A stretch of 36,219 nt of DNA from Flavobacterium psychrophilum (GCA_022729635.1 DZAU01000016.1:1-36219), one strand, 5' to 3'; numbered from the stretch's first letter, positions 14,191-23,928 are shown. A program made the numbers and translations. The notes: a model not told the origin generated them from the letters alone.

Positions 14191-16797
14191 CTATTTTCTA
14201 CTCAACATTCTTTTAATTTCATTGAGTTTCATCAAGGCTTCCATAGGGGTAATAGTGTTGATGTCCAGGTTTAAAATTTCGTCTTTGATTTCTTCTAGCA
14301 ATGGATCATCAAGATTAAAGAAACTCATTTGCATTTCGTCTTTGGCTGATTTGATTCCGCTCAAAGCTTCGCTGGAATGGTCTTTTTCTAATTTTTTTAA
14401 TAGTTTTTGCGCTTTCAAAATTACAATTTGAGGCATTCCTGCCATTTTTGCCACGTGTATTCCAAAACTATGTGCGCTTCCGCCTTTTACCAATTTTCGA
14501 ATAAAAAGGACAGTGTCTTTTAATTCTTTGACAGAAACATTATAATTCTGGATTCTGGGCAAAGATTCGCTCATTTCATTCAACTCGTGATAATGGGTTG
14601 CAAAAAGAGTTTTAGGTTTCGATGGATGTTCGTGCAAGAACTCGGCGATTGCCCAAGCAATGGAAATACCATCATACGTGCTGGTTCCTCTTCCTATTTC
14701 GTCTAATAATACCAAACTTCTGTCGGAAATATTGTTCAAGATAGAAGCCGTTTCGTTCATTTCGACCATAAAAGTGGATTCTCCCATCGAAATATTGTCT
14801 GAAGCTCCAACTCTAGTAAATATCTTGTCGATAATTCCCATTCTAACACTTTCTGCGGGAACAAAACTTCCCATTTGAGCTAAGAGTACAATTAATGCAG
14901 TTTGGCGTAAAATTGCCGATTTTCCGGACATATTTGGCCCAGTAATCATAATTAGCTGCTGGGTTTCCCTATCTAGGAAAACATCATTGGCAATATAAGG
15001 CATACCAACAGGCAATTGCTTTTCGATAACAGGATGCCTTCCGTTTTTGATTTCCAGTTCGTATGTTTCGTCGAGCTCTGGACAAACATATTTATTTTCA
15101 ATAGCCAATTGAGTAAACGAACACAAGCAATCCAGTTGCGCCACCAAGTTTGCATTCATCTGAACTGGCTTGATATAAGTGGCAATCCAACTGACCAATT
15201 GCTCGAATAATTCGACTTCTATTTTATGAATTTTTTCTTCGGCACCAAGGATTTTAGTTTCGTATTCTTTTAATTCTTCGGTAATGTAACGTTCTGCACT
15301 GACCAAGGTTTGTTTCCGAATCCATTCAGTCGGTACTTTATCTTTATGTGTGTTTCGAACTTCGATATAATACCCAAAAACATTATTGAAGGAAATTTTC
15401 AAAGAGGAAATTCCCGTTCTTTCTGATTCTCGTTTTTCGATTCCTTCCAAAAATTCTTTGCCGGATATTGAAATTGCCCGCAAATCATCCAATTCTTCGT
15501 TGATTCCTTTGGCAATCGCATTTCCTTTGGCAATAGCCACGGGAGCATCTTGGTTTAAAACCGTTTTAATTTTTTCGCGCAATAAATCGCAGCTATGCAG
15601 GCTGTCGCCAATTACTTTCACGGCTTCTTGCGGACTTTCAAAAGCCAAAGTTTTTATTGGAATAATCGCATCCAATGATTCTTTCAAATAAACAACTTCG
15701 CGCGGCGATACTTTTCCGGTGGCAATTTTTGAAATTAAGCGTTCTAAATCAGAAATTTGCTTGATTTGTTTTTGAATATTTTTTAAAACATTCTGATTCT
15801 CTTTCAAATAAGAAACCACTTGATGACGATTTCTAATTTTATTAGCGTCTTTTAACGGCAATGCTAGCCAGCGTTTTAGTAAACGACCTCCCATTGGCGA
15901 AAGCGTTTTGTCAATAACATCCAGCAACGTAACCGCATTCGGGTTATAGCTATGATACAATTCTAAATTTCGAATCGTAAAGCGATCCATCCAAACATAT
16001 TCGTCTTCGGCAATGCGTTGAATAGCTGTAATGTGTTGAATTTTATTGTGTTGCGTTTCGGATAAATAATATAAAATGGCTCCCGAAGCAACGATTCCTT
16101 CCTGCAATTCTTCGATTCCGAAACCTTTGAGAGAAACGGTCTGAAAATGTTTAGTTAGGATTTCGAAAGCATAATCTTCCTTATAAATCCAGTCTTCCAG
16201 ATAAAAACTATGATAATCATCTCCGAAAGTTTCCCGGAAATCATTTTTGTTGTTTTTTGGTATCAGAATTTCACTTGGATTAAAATTCTGCAACAACTTG
16301 TCTATGTATTCTGCATTGCCTTGTGCCGTGAGAAATTCGCCTGTTGAAACATCCAAAAAAGAAATTCCCAGTGTTTTTTTTCCAAAATATATGGAAGCCA
16401 AAAAATTATTTGTTTTCGATTGTAAAACCTCATCATTCATAGAAACACCTGGAGTCACAAGCTCAGTCACGCCACGTTTCACGATGGTTTTGGTCATTTT
16501 AGGATCTTCGAGTTGGTCACAAATAGCCACACGAAGTCCGGCTTTAACCAGTTTTGGCAAATACGTATTCAAAGAATGATGTGGAAAACCCGCCAACGCC
16601 GTTTCGGTTTCTGAACCTGCACCGCGTTTTGTCAATACGATTCCTAAAATTTTTGAAGCACGAACGGCATCCTCGCCAAAAGTTTCATAAAAATCGCCCA
16701 CTCTAAACAACAAACAAGCATCAGGATATTTCCTTTTGATTTCGTTATATTGCTTCATTAACGGCGTTTCCTTGACCAATTTCTCCTTAGATGACAA
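14191..16797 (-). CDS. mutS: DNA mismatch repair protein MutS
   Basis: An 868-residue MutS, which recognises base mismatches and small loops in new DNA and recruits MutL. The mismatch-reading motif is in [13 protein letters not shown] (Phe37-x-Glu39). The C-terminal ABC-type ATPase has the Walker A GPNMSGKS, signature region [11 protein letters not shown], Walker [17 protein letters not shown] and the ATHYHEL switch. Full length for the family. The start is taken as TTG at 16797 (read [16 protein letters not shown]); the family's N-terminus fits and no ATG precedes it, while the first internal Met would cut into the conserved region. No partner mutL lies in the window. Confidence 0.96.
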   Translation of the reverse strand: MSSKEKLVKETPLMKQYNEIKRKYPDACLLFRVGDFYETFGEDAVRASKILGIVLTKRGAGSETETALAGFPHHSLNTYLPKLVKAGLRVAICDQLEDPKMTKTIVKRGVTELVTPGVSMNDEVLQSKTNNFLASIYFGKKTLGISFLDVSTGEFLTAQGNAEYIDKLLQNFNPSEILIPKNNKNDFRETFGDDYHSFYLEDWIYKEDYAFEILTKHFQTVSLKGFGIEELQEGIVASGAILYYLSETQHNKIQHITAIQRIAEDEYVWMDRFTIRNLELYHSYNPNAVTLLDVIDKTLSPMGGRLLKRWLALPLKDANKIRNRHQVVSYLKENQNVLKNIQKQIKQISDLERLISKIATGKVSPREVVYLKESLDAIIPIKTLAFESPQEAVKVIGDSLHSCDLLREKIKTVLNQDAPVAIAKGNAIAKGINEELDDLRAISISGKEFLEGIEKRESERTGISSLKISFNNVFGYYIEVRNTHKDKVPTEWIRKQTLVSAERYITEELKEYETKILGAEEKIHKIEVELFEQLVSWIATYIKPVQMNANLVAQLDCLCSFTQLAIENKYVCPELDETYELEIKNGRHPVIEKQLPVGMPYIANDVFLDRETQQLIMITGPNMSGKSAILRQTALIVLLAQMGSFVPAESVRMGIIDKIFTRVGASDNISMGESTFMVEMNETASILNNISDRSLVLLDEIGRGTSTYDGISIAWAIAEFLHEHPSKPKTLFATHYHELNEMSESLPRIQNYNVSVKELKDTVLFIRKLVKGGSAHSFGIHVAKMAGMPQIVILKAQKLLKKLEKDHSSEALSGIKSAKDEMQMSFFNLDDPLLEEIKDEILNLDINTITPMEALMKLNEIKRMLSRK

Positions 16798-16915
16798 AAT
16801 GTATTCTTTAAAATTTATTAAAAAGCGAATTTATATATTTTATGGCGAATAATGAGCACTTCAAAAATTAAAATCATTTTAAGAAAAATTTAGGACTGAA
16901 TTTCTTTTTTTTATA

Positions 16916-16923
16916 TAAATTTG
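16916..16923 (+). promoter_or_regulatory. -7 promoter element for the DUF1573 gene
   Basis: TAAATTTG fits TAnnTTTG, with CTG (near TTG) 17 bases upstream at 16896-16898. The start codon is 27 bases further on. Confidence 0.65.
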
Positions 16924-16950
16924 TCACTCAATCAAAAAAATAGTATAAAA

Positions 16951-17406
16951 ATGAAAAAAATAGTTGCACTTTCAATGGTACTTTTGGCATTTACTTTTTC
17001 TAATGCTCAAGAAACTTCAAAAACTACAAAATCAGCGAAAAAAACTTCCGCAAAAACAACTAAAGTTGAAGGAGCAGGGATGGTTTTTGTCAATGAAACT
17101 ATCGATTACGGAACAATTGCACACAATGCTGATGGAAAACGCGAATTTGTTTTTACTAATAATGGCAACAAACCGTTGATTATTACAAATGTTGGAACCT
17201 CTTGCGGATGTACGGTTCCTGCTTATCCGAAAGAACCAATTGTACCAAATGCAAAAGGGGTTATTGGTGTAAAATATGCTACAGACAGAGTTGGTGCTTT
17301 TACAAAAACAATTACCATAACTTCAAATGCTGAAGGAACTCCGTCAAAAGTGCTTACTATAAAAGGAACTGTTTTGCCAGATCCAGCTCCAGCAACAAAA
17401 AGCTAA
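16951..17406 (+). CDS. Exported DUF1573 protein
   Basis: A 151-residue exported protein. A signal peptide (MKKIVALSMVLLAFTFSNAQ) leads into a Lys/Thr/Ser-rich linker and a single Ig-like beta-sandwich with FVNETIDYGTIAHNADGKREFVFTNNGNKPLIITNVGTSCGCTVP, the diagnostic pattern of the DUF1573 (HYDIN/ASH-like) family. GTSCGCT is the conserved Cys pair. The molecular role is unknown; such proteins are abundant in Bacteroidetes envelopes. The start is ATG 16951, because residues read from the upstream TTG at 16921 lie within the promoter and do not form a signal peptide. A strong terminator follows, so it is monocistronic. Confidence 0.9.
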   Translation: MKKIVALSMVLLAFTFSNAQETSKTTKSAKKTSAKTTKVEGAGMVFVNETIDYGTIAHNADGKREFVFTNNGNKPLIITNVGTSCGCTVPAYPKEPIVPNAKGVIGVKYATDRVGAFTKTITITSNAEGTPSKVLTIKGTVLPDPAPATKS

Positions 17407-17427
17407 ATTTTTTTTTTAAAATAATTT

Positions 17428-17458
17428 AAAGGCTTCCTAAAACTAGGAAGCCTTTTTT
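17428..17458 (+). terminator. Terminator of the DUF1573 gene
   Basis: AAAGGCTTCCTA (17428-17439) and TAGGAAGCCTTT (17444-17455) form a perfect 12-bp stem with a four-base loop followed by TTT. Confidence 0.92.
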
Positions 17459-17477
17459 ATAATTTATTTGCGGTAAA

Positions 17478-18014
17478 ATGAGGAAGTTAGAAAACAAAGA
17501 ACTTGACAGAAAATCTATTGAAGCTTTTAAGGAAGCCAAGAAAACACCCATTATCATTATTTTAGATGATATTCGGAGTTTGCATAATATTGGCTCCGTG
17601 TTTAGAACAGCCGACGCTTTTTTAATCGAAAAAATAATTTTGTGTGGCATAACGGCAACTCCTCCAAACAAGGAAATTAACAAAACAGCCCTCGGCGCAA
17701 CCGAAACCGTGGCTTGGGAACATTGTGCAAATGTTCTCGAAGTTATCGAAAATCTGAAAAAAGAGAATGTCACCGTTCTTGCTGTCGAACAAGTGGAAAA
17801 TGCTGTTTTGCTACAAAATTTTGAGGTTGAAAAGCATAAAAAATATGCTTTGGTTTTTGGAAATGAAGTGTTTGGGGTTTCTCAAGAAGCAGTTGCAATG
17901 TGTGATGGCTGTATCGAAATTCCGCAGTTGGGAACCAAACATTCCTTAAATATTTCAGTAAGTGCAGGGATTGTAGTTTGGGATTTATTCAAAAAAATGA
18001 ATTGGCTCAAATAA
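17478..18014 (+). CDS. TrmH/SpoU-family RNA 2'-O-methyltransferase
   Basis: A 178-residue SPOUT-fold enzyme expected to methylate a ribose 2'-OH in tRNA or rRNA using S-adenosylmethionine. The three family motifs are present in order: NIGSVFRTADAF (37-48), LVFGNEVFGVSQEA (about 123-136) and CIEIPQLGTKHSLNISVSAG (about 142-161). The short length without an N-terminal RNA-binding domain resembles TrmL or stand-alone TrmH-like proteins; the substrate cannot be assigned. The start lies 20 bases after the preceding terminator, so its promoter is not obvious. The next gene starts 33 bases downstream. Confidence 0.9.
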   Translation: MRKLENKELDRKSIEAFKEAKKTPIIIILDDIRSLHNIGSVFRTADAFLIEKIILCGITATPPNKEINKTALGATETVAWEHCANVLEVIENLKKENVTVLAVEQVENAVLLQNFEVEKHKKYALVFGNEVFGVSQEAVAMCDGCIEIPQLGTKHSLNISVSAGIVVWDLFKKMNWLK

Positions 18015-18047
18015 AGATTTTTGATTGAAAATTTATACTTTTATGGA

Positions 18048-20102
18048 ATGAAAAGTAGTGTTTTTTTGAAAACAATTTTAATTTTATTATTCTTCATTCC
18101 GAAGGTAATTTATGCAATAGATCCACCAAAAATCACAGCAACAGGCAGTCAAATCTATTGTCCGGGAACTTCTTTAAATATTGTTGAAACAGTTAGTATT
18201 ACTTTCGATCCCGCTGAGCCAAGCACCGATGCAGTTTATATCCAAATTTCATCGGGTTATGTTTTTGGACAAGATGTATTAACTCTCGCAGGCTCACATC
18301 CAACAATTTCACCAATCTGGGTTCCCTCTGAAGGAAAACTAAAATTATTTTCTTCAACAGGTGGCAAAATTCCTTATGGTGATTTTGAAGATGCAATTAG
18401 AGATGTTCAATTCAGCAATTCCTCAACTTTACCATCAGGAAACAGAACTTTTTCAATCAGTTTAGGGTTAGGTCAGTTGAGTTATTTGCCAAGTAATAAA
18501 CACTTTTATGAATATGTTTCCAGTGTAGGAATCACATGGACTGATGCAAAAGCAGCAGCAGAAGCTAGAAATTATTATGGGTTAAAAGGCTATTTAGCAA
18601 CTCTCACTGCTGCCGATGAAGCCCAATTAGCCGGAGCACAAGCGCCCGGAGCAGGATGGATTGGCGGTAGCGATGCTGATTCAGAAGGTGTCTGGAAATG
18701 GGTTACAGGACCAGAAACAAGAACTGTAATGACTTTTTCCTTTTGGAATAATGGAGAACCCAATAATTTAGGAGATGAAGATTATGTACACATTACTGCG
18801 CCAGGTGTTGGAATTTCAGGTTCTTGGAACGATTTATCCAATGCAGGAAATCCTAGTGGAGATTATCAACCCAAAGGATATATTGTAGAATATGGAGGAA
18901 TGCTTTCTGGCGATGTTGATAATATCCAAATTTCAGCAAGCACTGTAATGACAATGTCTCAAATTACAACTACAACACCAACTCCTGTTTGTGGTTCTGG
19001 AATATTTACACTTCAGGCAACTTCAACAACTGGCACAATCAATTGGTATGATGCTTCAAGTGGCGGAAATTTATTGGGAACAGGAAACAGTTATACCACT
19101 CCTTCAATAAACACAACCACAACTTATTATGTTGATAATGGATGTCCGAACAGAGTTCCAATTATAGCAACTGTAAATACAATTCCAACTATTACTTCAA
19201 CTAATTCTGGTATTTCGAGATGTGGTACGGGAACGGTAACGCTACGAGCAAGTTCTGATATTGGAATTATAAATTGGTACGACTTCGCAACTGGAGGAAG
19301 TATTGTAGCAACTGGAATAAGTTTTACAACTCCAAATCTAACAACAAGCACAACTTATTTTGTTGAAGCTTTTAATAATGGATGCAGCAGCGGAATACGA
19401 GTTCCAATAAATGTCCTTGTTTACACGCCTCCAGTAGTTATTGACCAAGAAATCACTAAATGCAAATCAAGTTCTGCAACATTAGACGCAGGCATTTCAG
19501 GGATGATTTATTTATGGTCAACAGACGAAACGACACAAACAATTACGGTTTCAACTACAGGAATTTATACTGTGAATGTTACAAGTCCAGCACCCGAAAA
19601 TTGTACCAGCATAAAGAAAATTACTGTTGTAGAACACAATGTTCCCGAAATAGACCGTGTAGTTGTCAATGAAACTACCGTTGTTATTTATTTAAAAAAG
19701 GAAGAAATTTATTTTGAATATTCGGTTGACGGAATCAATTATCAAAGTTCGAATGTGTTTTTTAATGTGCCAAGTGGTTTACAAACAGCTTACGTGAGGG
19801 AAATAAATTTTTGTAGTAATGACAGCCAAACGTTTATTGTTTTGATTGCTCCAAAGTTTTTCACTCCAAACGGTGATACCTATAATGATTTCTGGGAAGT
19901 AAAAGGATTAATTAATTATCCGCAAGCCGAAGTTTCTATTTTTGACCGATATGGAAAACTAATTTCGGTTCTAAACGTCACAAAACTAACTTGGGACGGA
20001 ACTTTGAATAAATATCCTTTGCCTGCTGATGATTATTGGTATGTGTTGAAAATTGATGAGACTATGCCTGAAAAAAGAGGTCATTTTTCTTTGAAAAGAT
20101 AA
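18048..20102 (+). CDS. T9SS type B secreted protein with C-type lectin-like and Ig-like domains
   Basis: A 684-residue secreted protein. After a signal peptide (MKSSVFLKTILILLFFIPKV, ending IYA) comes a beta-rich N-terminal part. A C-type lectin-like domain follows (roughly 135-285: WTDAKAAAEAR, WIGGSDADSEGVWKW, FWNNGEPNN, WNDLSN, YIVEY), then two Ig-like repeats (INWYDASSGGNLLGTG and INWYDFATGGSIVATG, ending in TTYYV and TTYFVEA). A PKD/SprB-like repeat (YLWSTDETTQTITVSTTG) and the CHU_C/gliding-motility C-terminal domain (FFTPNGDTYNDFWEV, VSIFDRYGKLI, DDYWYVLKI) complete it. The terminal domain is the type IX secretion type B signal, so it should be exported to the cell surface, with carbohydrate binding or adhesion as a plausible role. 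The start is ATG 18048; the upstream TTG at 18021 does not begin a signal peptide. Confidence 0.88.
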   Translation: MKSSVFLKTILILLFFIPKVIYAIDPPKITATGSQIYCPGTSLNIVETVSITFDPAEPSTDAVYIQISSGYVFGQDVLTLAGSHPTISPIWVPSEGKLKLFSSTGGKIPYGDFEDAIRDVQFSNSSTLPSGNRTFSISLGLGQLSYLPSNKHFYEYVSSVGITWTDAKAAAEARNYYGLKGYLATLTAADEAQLAGAQAPGAGWIGGSDADSEGVWKWVTGPETRTVMTFSFWNNGEPNNLGDEDYVHITAPGVGISGSWNDLSNAGNPSGDYQPKGYIVEYGGMLSGDVDNIQISASTVMTMSQITTTTPTPVCGSGIFTLQATSTTGTINWYDASSGGNLLGTGNSYTTPSINTTTTYYVDNGCPNRVPIIATVNTIPTITSTNSGISRCGTGTVTLRASSDIGIINWYDFATGGSIVATGISFTTPNLTTSTTYFVEAFNNGCSSGIRVPINVLVYTPPVVIDQEITKCKSSSATLDAGISGMIYLWSTDETTQTITVSTTGIYTVNVTSPAPENCTSIKKITVVEHNVPEIDRVVVNETTVVIYLKKEEIYFEYSVDGINYQSSNVFFNVPSGLQTAYVREINFCSNDSQTFIVLIAPKFFTPNGDTYNDFWEVKGLINYPQAEVSIFDRYGKLISVLNVTKLTWDGTLNKYPLPADDYWYVLKIDETMPEKRGHFSLKR

Positions 20103-20116
20103 ACTCGAAAGTCAAT

Positions 20117-21253
20117 TTATTGGCTAATCTTCAGTTGAATTTCATCCAAAATATAAAGATAATCTTCCTGATTTTTCACAAAATCCCTATCCGAAACATC
20201 TATAATCAAAACATTCAATTCAGTTTGGGATTTAATGTAATCAAGATAACCACTGTTGATTTTGTCTAAATATTCAGCAGGAATGTTTTGCTCATAATCT
20301 CGACCTCTTTTCTTAATATTGGCTAATAATCGCTCGGTGTTTTGGTATAAATAAACATACAAATCCGGTTTTGGCATTTCTCTATAAACAATGTCAAACA
20401 GCGTTCGATACAAGCGATATTCGTCTTCGGCAAGTGTGATTTTGGCAAAAATCAAAGACTTAAAAATATGATAATCGGCAACGACAAAATCTTTAAATAA
20501 GTCGAATTGCGCCAAATCATCGGACAATTGCTTGTATCTGTCGGCAAGAAATGACATTTCGAGCGGAAAGGCATAGCGGTTTTGGTCTTCATAAAATTTT
20601 GGAAGAAAAGGATTGTCGGCAAAGCGTTCTAAAACGGTTTTAGCATTGAAATCTTCGGCTATTTTTGTGGTTAAAGTAGTTTTTCCTGCACCAATATTGC
20701 CTTCAAAAGCAATGTAGTTGAATTGTTCCAAAGGAATCGAATCTAAAGGACTTTCTAAATTTTGAATTGCCGTACAGCTACTTTGGTCAGTTGAAATTTC
20801 GAGCAATTCAGAGATTTTCTTCAGAAAAACAGGATGTTTCCAATCTAAATTCAAGTCCAACATTGGCAACAAAACAAATCGCCTGTTTTGCATTAAAGGA
20901 TGCGGAATTTGGAGCTCTTCTGTATTGATAATTTCTTCATCAAAAGCTATTAAATCAATATCAATAATTCGGGATTGGTATTCTAAAGTAGCTTCACGAA
21001 CACGACCTGATTTTTTTTCAATAGTTAAAATTTGGTCTAATATTTTATTTGCAGAGCTAAATGTGTGCAAAACCAAAGCGCAATTGTAGAAAGCATCGCC
21101 GTCAAAACCCCAAGACGGAGTTTCGTACAACTTCGAAATTTTTATGATTGTACCAATTTCCTGATGTAACAACTTCAGGCAATTTTCGATGTTGTGAAGA
21201 CGATTGCCTTGATTAGTTCCGAGGGATAAAACGACTTGATGTTGTGATTTCAT
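20117..21253 (-). CDS. folK: Bifunctional FolK-deoxynucleoside kinase fusion
   Basis: A 378-residue fusion. Residues 1-150 are 6-hydroxymethyl-7,8-dihydropterin pyrophosphokinase (SLGTNQGNR near the start, YETPSWGF, and RIIDIDLIAFD with Asp98/Asp100 for magnesium), which pyrophosphorylates the pterin in folate synthesis. Residues about 178-378 are a deoxynucleoside kinase (P-loop FEGNIGAGKTTL at 183-194, VLERFADNPFLPKFYED, DRYKQL, and the lid KKRGRDYEQ) which salvages deoxynucleosides. A linker of about 25 residues joins them. I recall this fusion as common in Bacteroidetes, linking folate and nucleotide metabolism. ATG 21253 is preferred over a GTG at 21262. The gene is convergent with the T9SS gene, only 14 bases apart. 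Confidence 0.92.
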   Translation of the reverse strand: MKSQHQVVLSLGTNQGNRLHNIENCLKLLHQEIGTIIKISKLYETPSWGFDGDAFYNCALVLHTFSSANKILDQILTIEKKSGRVREATLEYQSRIIDIDLIAFDEEIINTEELQIPHPLMQNRRFVLLPMLDLNLDWKHPVFLKKISELLEISTDQSSCTAIQNLESPLDSIPLEQFNYIAFEGNIGAGKTTLTTKIAEDFNAKTVLERFADNPFLPKFYEDQNRYAFPLEMSFLADRYKQLSDDLAQFDLFKDFVVADYHIFKSLIFAKITLAEDEYRLYRTLFDIVYREMPKPDLYVYLYQNTERLLANIKKRGRDYEQNIPAEYLDKINSGYLDYIKSQTELNVLIIDVSDRDFVKNQEDYLYILDEIQLKISQ

Positions 21254-21292
21254 AATTACCACAAATTAACTAAAACAATTTTAGAATTGAAC

Positions 21293-21345
21293 TATATTTG
21301 CAAGTGTGTTGATAACTATTTTTTTGATTTTCGTGCTTAAATTTG
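21293..21345 (+). promoter_or_regulatory. Candidate promoter region for sppA
   Basis: Two -7-like words occur: TATATTTG (21293-21300) and TAAATTTG (21338-21345). The second is 43 bases before the sppA start and is the more likely one. TTG triplets lie 12 and 26 bases upstream of it, neither at the ideal spacing. Confidence 0.45.
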
Positions 21346-21388
21346 TAACAATTCAGCGCTTTTTGCTACTTATTAAAAAAATATAATT

Positions 21389-23149
21389 ATGAGATTTTTA
21401 GGAAATGTTTTGGCAACCGTTGTAGGTTTATTTGTGTTTTTGATGCTGTTTGTTTTTGGATTAGTATTCATTGCAATGATTTTTGGAGGAGAATCAGAAG
21501 AAATAGCAGTCAAAAATAATTCGGTTATCGAATTAAATTTGGAACGCATTAAAAACGATTATGCAGGAAAGTACAAAGATCCTTGGGTAACAATTTTGGC
21601 CGATGGAGAAAAAGTAGGACTTTCGGATGTAATTAACGCTATCGAAAAAGCAAAAACGGATGGCGACATTAAGGGAATTTCAATTCTAAATAATGAATCA
21701 GAGTTGGGAATGGCACAACGAAAAGCCCTTCGCGACGCATTGGAAGACTTCAAAAAATCAGGAAAATTTGTTATGGCTTATGCCAATTCCTTTTCGCAAA
21801 AAGAATATTATTTGAATTCTGTTGCCAATACGATTTACCTGAATCCTGTTGGTGATTTAGATTTCAAAGGATTATCTGCCGAAATGATGTTTTTCAAGGA
21901 TTTTCAAGACAAAACCGGCGTAAAAATGGAAGTAATCCGACACGGAAAATACAAAAGTGCTGTTGAACCTTTCCTTGATAACAAAATGAGCGATGCCAAT
22001 AGAGAGCAAATTTCATCTTTGTTGAACTCGGTTTGGAATGATGTGGTAACTGATATTTCGAAAAGCAGAAATATTTCTGTGATAAAATTGAACGAAATCG
22101 CAAACGGACTCCTTGCCAGAACTCCCGAAATGGCAAAAGCACAAAAATTAGTTGATGTGGTGGCTTATGAAGATGTCTATCACAACGCCATAAAAAAATC
22201 TTTGAAAGTTGATAAAGATAAAGAGTACAACAAAGTAAGTATTTTGGATTATGCCAGAAAAATAGCCACAACTTCGGATGATTTTGAAACCAAAGACAAA
22301 ATTGCCATTATCTATGCTCAAGGCGAAATTTCGGGCGGAGAAGGCGATATTAATAAAATAGGGGAAGGCTCAATGCGTCGTTCGCTAAAAGAAGCTAGAG
22401 AAGACAAAGAGGTAAAAGCAATTGTGCTTCGAATTAATAGTCCGGGCGGAAGTGCTTTGACATCAGATTTGATTTGGAGAGAAATCGAATTGACAAAAAA
22501 AGTAAAGCCAGTTGTGGTTTCTATGGGGAATTACGCAGCTTCTGGCGGATATTATATTGCGTGTAATGCCAATAAAATTTTTGCAGAAAATAACACCATC
22601 ACGGGTTCAATCGGTGTTTTTGGAATATTGCCAAATTTTACCCAATTAGCAACAAAAATTGGTTTGCATTCAGAACAGGTGAAAACCCACGAAAACGCTG
22701 CTGAATACAGTCCGTTTTTGCCTTTGGACGAAAAATTCAAAACTGTCACACAGGAAAGTGTAGAGCAAGTATATAAAACCTTTGTATCACACGTTGCACA
22801 AGGTCGAAAAATGACTATTGCTCAAGTGGATTCTATCGGTCAAGGCAGGGTTTGGTCTGGCTCACAAGCCGTAAAGATTGGACTTGTGGATAAAATTGGT
22901 GGTTTGGATGATGCTATTCACGAAGCTGCATCTTTGGCAAAAACAAAAAAATACAGCACACAAAATTTTCCGGAATTCGAAAAAGACATCAATGATATTT
23001 TAGAGCATTTTCCTTTTGCAAAATCGAAAGAATCATTTATAAAAGAAGAATTGGGGGAGGAAACTTATCGTTTAATGGAACAAATAAAAAAGGTTCAATC
23101 TCAAAAAGGAGTTCAGGCAATGATGCCTTTTGAGATTACTATTCAATAA
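21389..23149 (+). CDS. sppA: Signal peptide peptidase SppA, 67K type
   Basis: A 586-residue membrane-anchored serine protease that degrades cleaved signal peptides in the membrane. One N-terminal transmembrane segment (about 7-32) is followed by two S49 domains, giving the long, two-domain form. The general base is Lys189 (RHGKYKSAVEPF) in the first domain and the nucleophile is Ser385 (GNYAASGGYYIAC) in the second, matching the Lys209/Ser409 pair of E. coli SppA. The conserved NTITGSIGVFGILPNF region follows. It is monocistronic with a terminator after it. Confidence 0.95.
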   Translation: MRFLGNVLATVVGLFVFLMLFVFGLVFIAMIFGGESEEIAVKNNSVIELNLERIKNDYAGKYKDPWVTILADGEKVGLSDVINAIEKAKTDGDIKGISILNNESELGMAQRKALRDALEDFKKSGKFVMAYANSFSQKEYYLNSVANTIYLNPVGDLDFKGLSAEMMFFKDFQDKTGVKMEVIRHGKYKSAVEPFLDNKMSDANREQISSLLNSVWNDVVTDISKSRNISVIKLNEIANGLLARTPEMAKAQKLVDVVAYEDVYHNAIKKSLKVDKDKEYNKVSILDYARKIATTSDDFETKDKIAIIYAQGEISGGEGDINKIGEGSMRRSLKEAREDKEVKAIVLRINSPGGSALTSDLIWREIELTKKVKPVVVSMGNYAASGGYYIACNANKIFAENNTITGSIGVFGILPNFTQLATKIGLHSEQVKTHENAAEYSPFLPLDEKFKTVTQESVEQVYKTFVSHVAQGRKMTIAQVDSIGQGRVWSGSQAVKIGLVDKIGGLDDAIHEAASLAKTKKYSTQNFPEFEKDINDILEHFPFAKSKESFIKEELGEETYRLMEQIKKVQSQKGVQAMMPFEITIQ

Positions 23150-23168
23150 AGATTTTTTTAATAGTTTG

Positions 23169-23208
23169 CCCTTTTAGTCCTATGCCATTGGGATTGAAAG
23201 GGTTTTTT
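23169..23208 (+). terminator. Terminator of sppA
   Basis: CCCTTTTAGTCC and GGGATTGAAAGGG form an interrupted stem (perfect over CCCTTT/AAAGGG) followed by TTTTTTA. It overlaps the end of the convergent PIN gene by a couple of bases. Confidence 0.75.
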
Positions 23209-23620
23209 ATACTATTGCCAATGCTTCTTCCGGAGATAAAACGAGCACCTTACTGTTTTTAAAATCTTTTGGATTTCTAGTAATTATGGCATCTACACTA
23301 TTTGAAAGTGCGGAATAATTTTGAACGGCATCTTCAAAATCTTTAAAATTAGAATTGAGAGCAGTATGCACGATAGTTTTTGTCACATCAGTAGTCTCAA
23401 TAAATTGCTCCAACTCTTTTAAAATAGCGATTGTTTTTGGATGTGAAGAACAACTTTTTCGAATATAATAATAAATTGTGGTATAGGAAACGGCAGAAAT
23501 ATACAATTTAATTTCCCCTTTGTAGCCTAAATCAAAAAGTTGCTGGCCATATTTAGAAAAGGGCTGACGATCGGTTAAAACATCAATTACAATATTTGTA
23601 TCTAAAAAGAAATGCCTCAT
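23207..23620 (-). CDS. PIN-domain toxin (VapC-like)
   Basis: A 137-residue PIN-domain ribonuclease, the toxin of a type II module. The acidic active-site residues are visible: Asp7 in FFLDTNIVIDVL, Asp97 in DFEDAVQNY and Asp110 in VDAIITRNPKDF. These chelate magnesium for RNA cleavage; in VapC relatives the targets are tRNA or rRNA. It overlaps the antitoxin gene by ATGA and is convergent with sppA, its stop codon sitting in the sppA terminator region. Confidence 0.88.
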   Translation of the reverse strand: MRHFFLDTNIVIDVLTDRQPFSKYGQQLFDLGYKGEIKLYISAVSYTTIYYYIRKSCSSHPKTIAILKELEQFIETTDVTKTIVHTALNSNFKDFEDAVQNYSALSNSVDAIITRNPKDFKNSKVLVLSPEEALAIV

Positions 23621-23871
23621 TTTTGATACTTTTTAAAAATTTCTTCGGCAACAACCTCTTTATAATTAATATTGTCATCGACAGGTTTCACACATCCCAC
23701 AAGTTTTTTTATGGATGGAGAAATCTCGTTTTCACGATTTTCTTTTTGCTGAATGAGTGACCTGAGGTAGTTTTCTATCAAATTTGACAAGCTCTTTCCT
23801 TTATTCTTTGCAACAGATTTGGCTTCTTTTATTACACTTTCTTCAAGTGATAAGGTTAATTTAGTTGTCAT
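23617..23871 (-). CDS. Antitoxin of the PIN module, ribbon-helix-helix type
   Basis: An 84-residue antitoxin. The N-terminal part MTTKLTLSLEESVIKEAKSV followed by AKNKGKSLSNLIENYLRSL has the strand-helix-helix periodicity of ribbon-helix-helix DNA-binding proteins (I associate it with the DUF6364 family). The C-terminal SIKKLVGCVKPVDDNINY likely wraps the toxin. It is first in the operon and should repress its own promoter, where paired TACGTATA-like sites lie at 23872-23901. Confidence 0.8.
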   Translation of the reverse strand: MTTKLTLSLEESVIKEAKSVAKNKGKSLSNLIENYLRSLIQQKENRENEISPSIKKLVGCVKPVDDNINYKEVVAEEIFKKYQK

Positions 23872-23901
23872 TATACGTGAATTTTATTTACAAATATACG
23901 T
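23872..23901 (-). promoter_or_regulatory. Promoter and paired operator-like repeats of the PIN module
   Basis: TATACGT occurs at 23872-23878 and again at 23895-23901 in the same orientation, 23 bases apart. Between them, on the minus strand, TATATTTG (positions 23898 to 23891) matches the -7 element. Two half sites on either side of a promoter suit a dimeric ribbon-helix-helix repressor. Confidence 0.6.
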
Positions 23902-23928
23902 AAAAAATAAAAACAACTTATTTTTATT

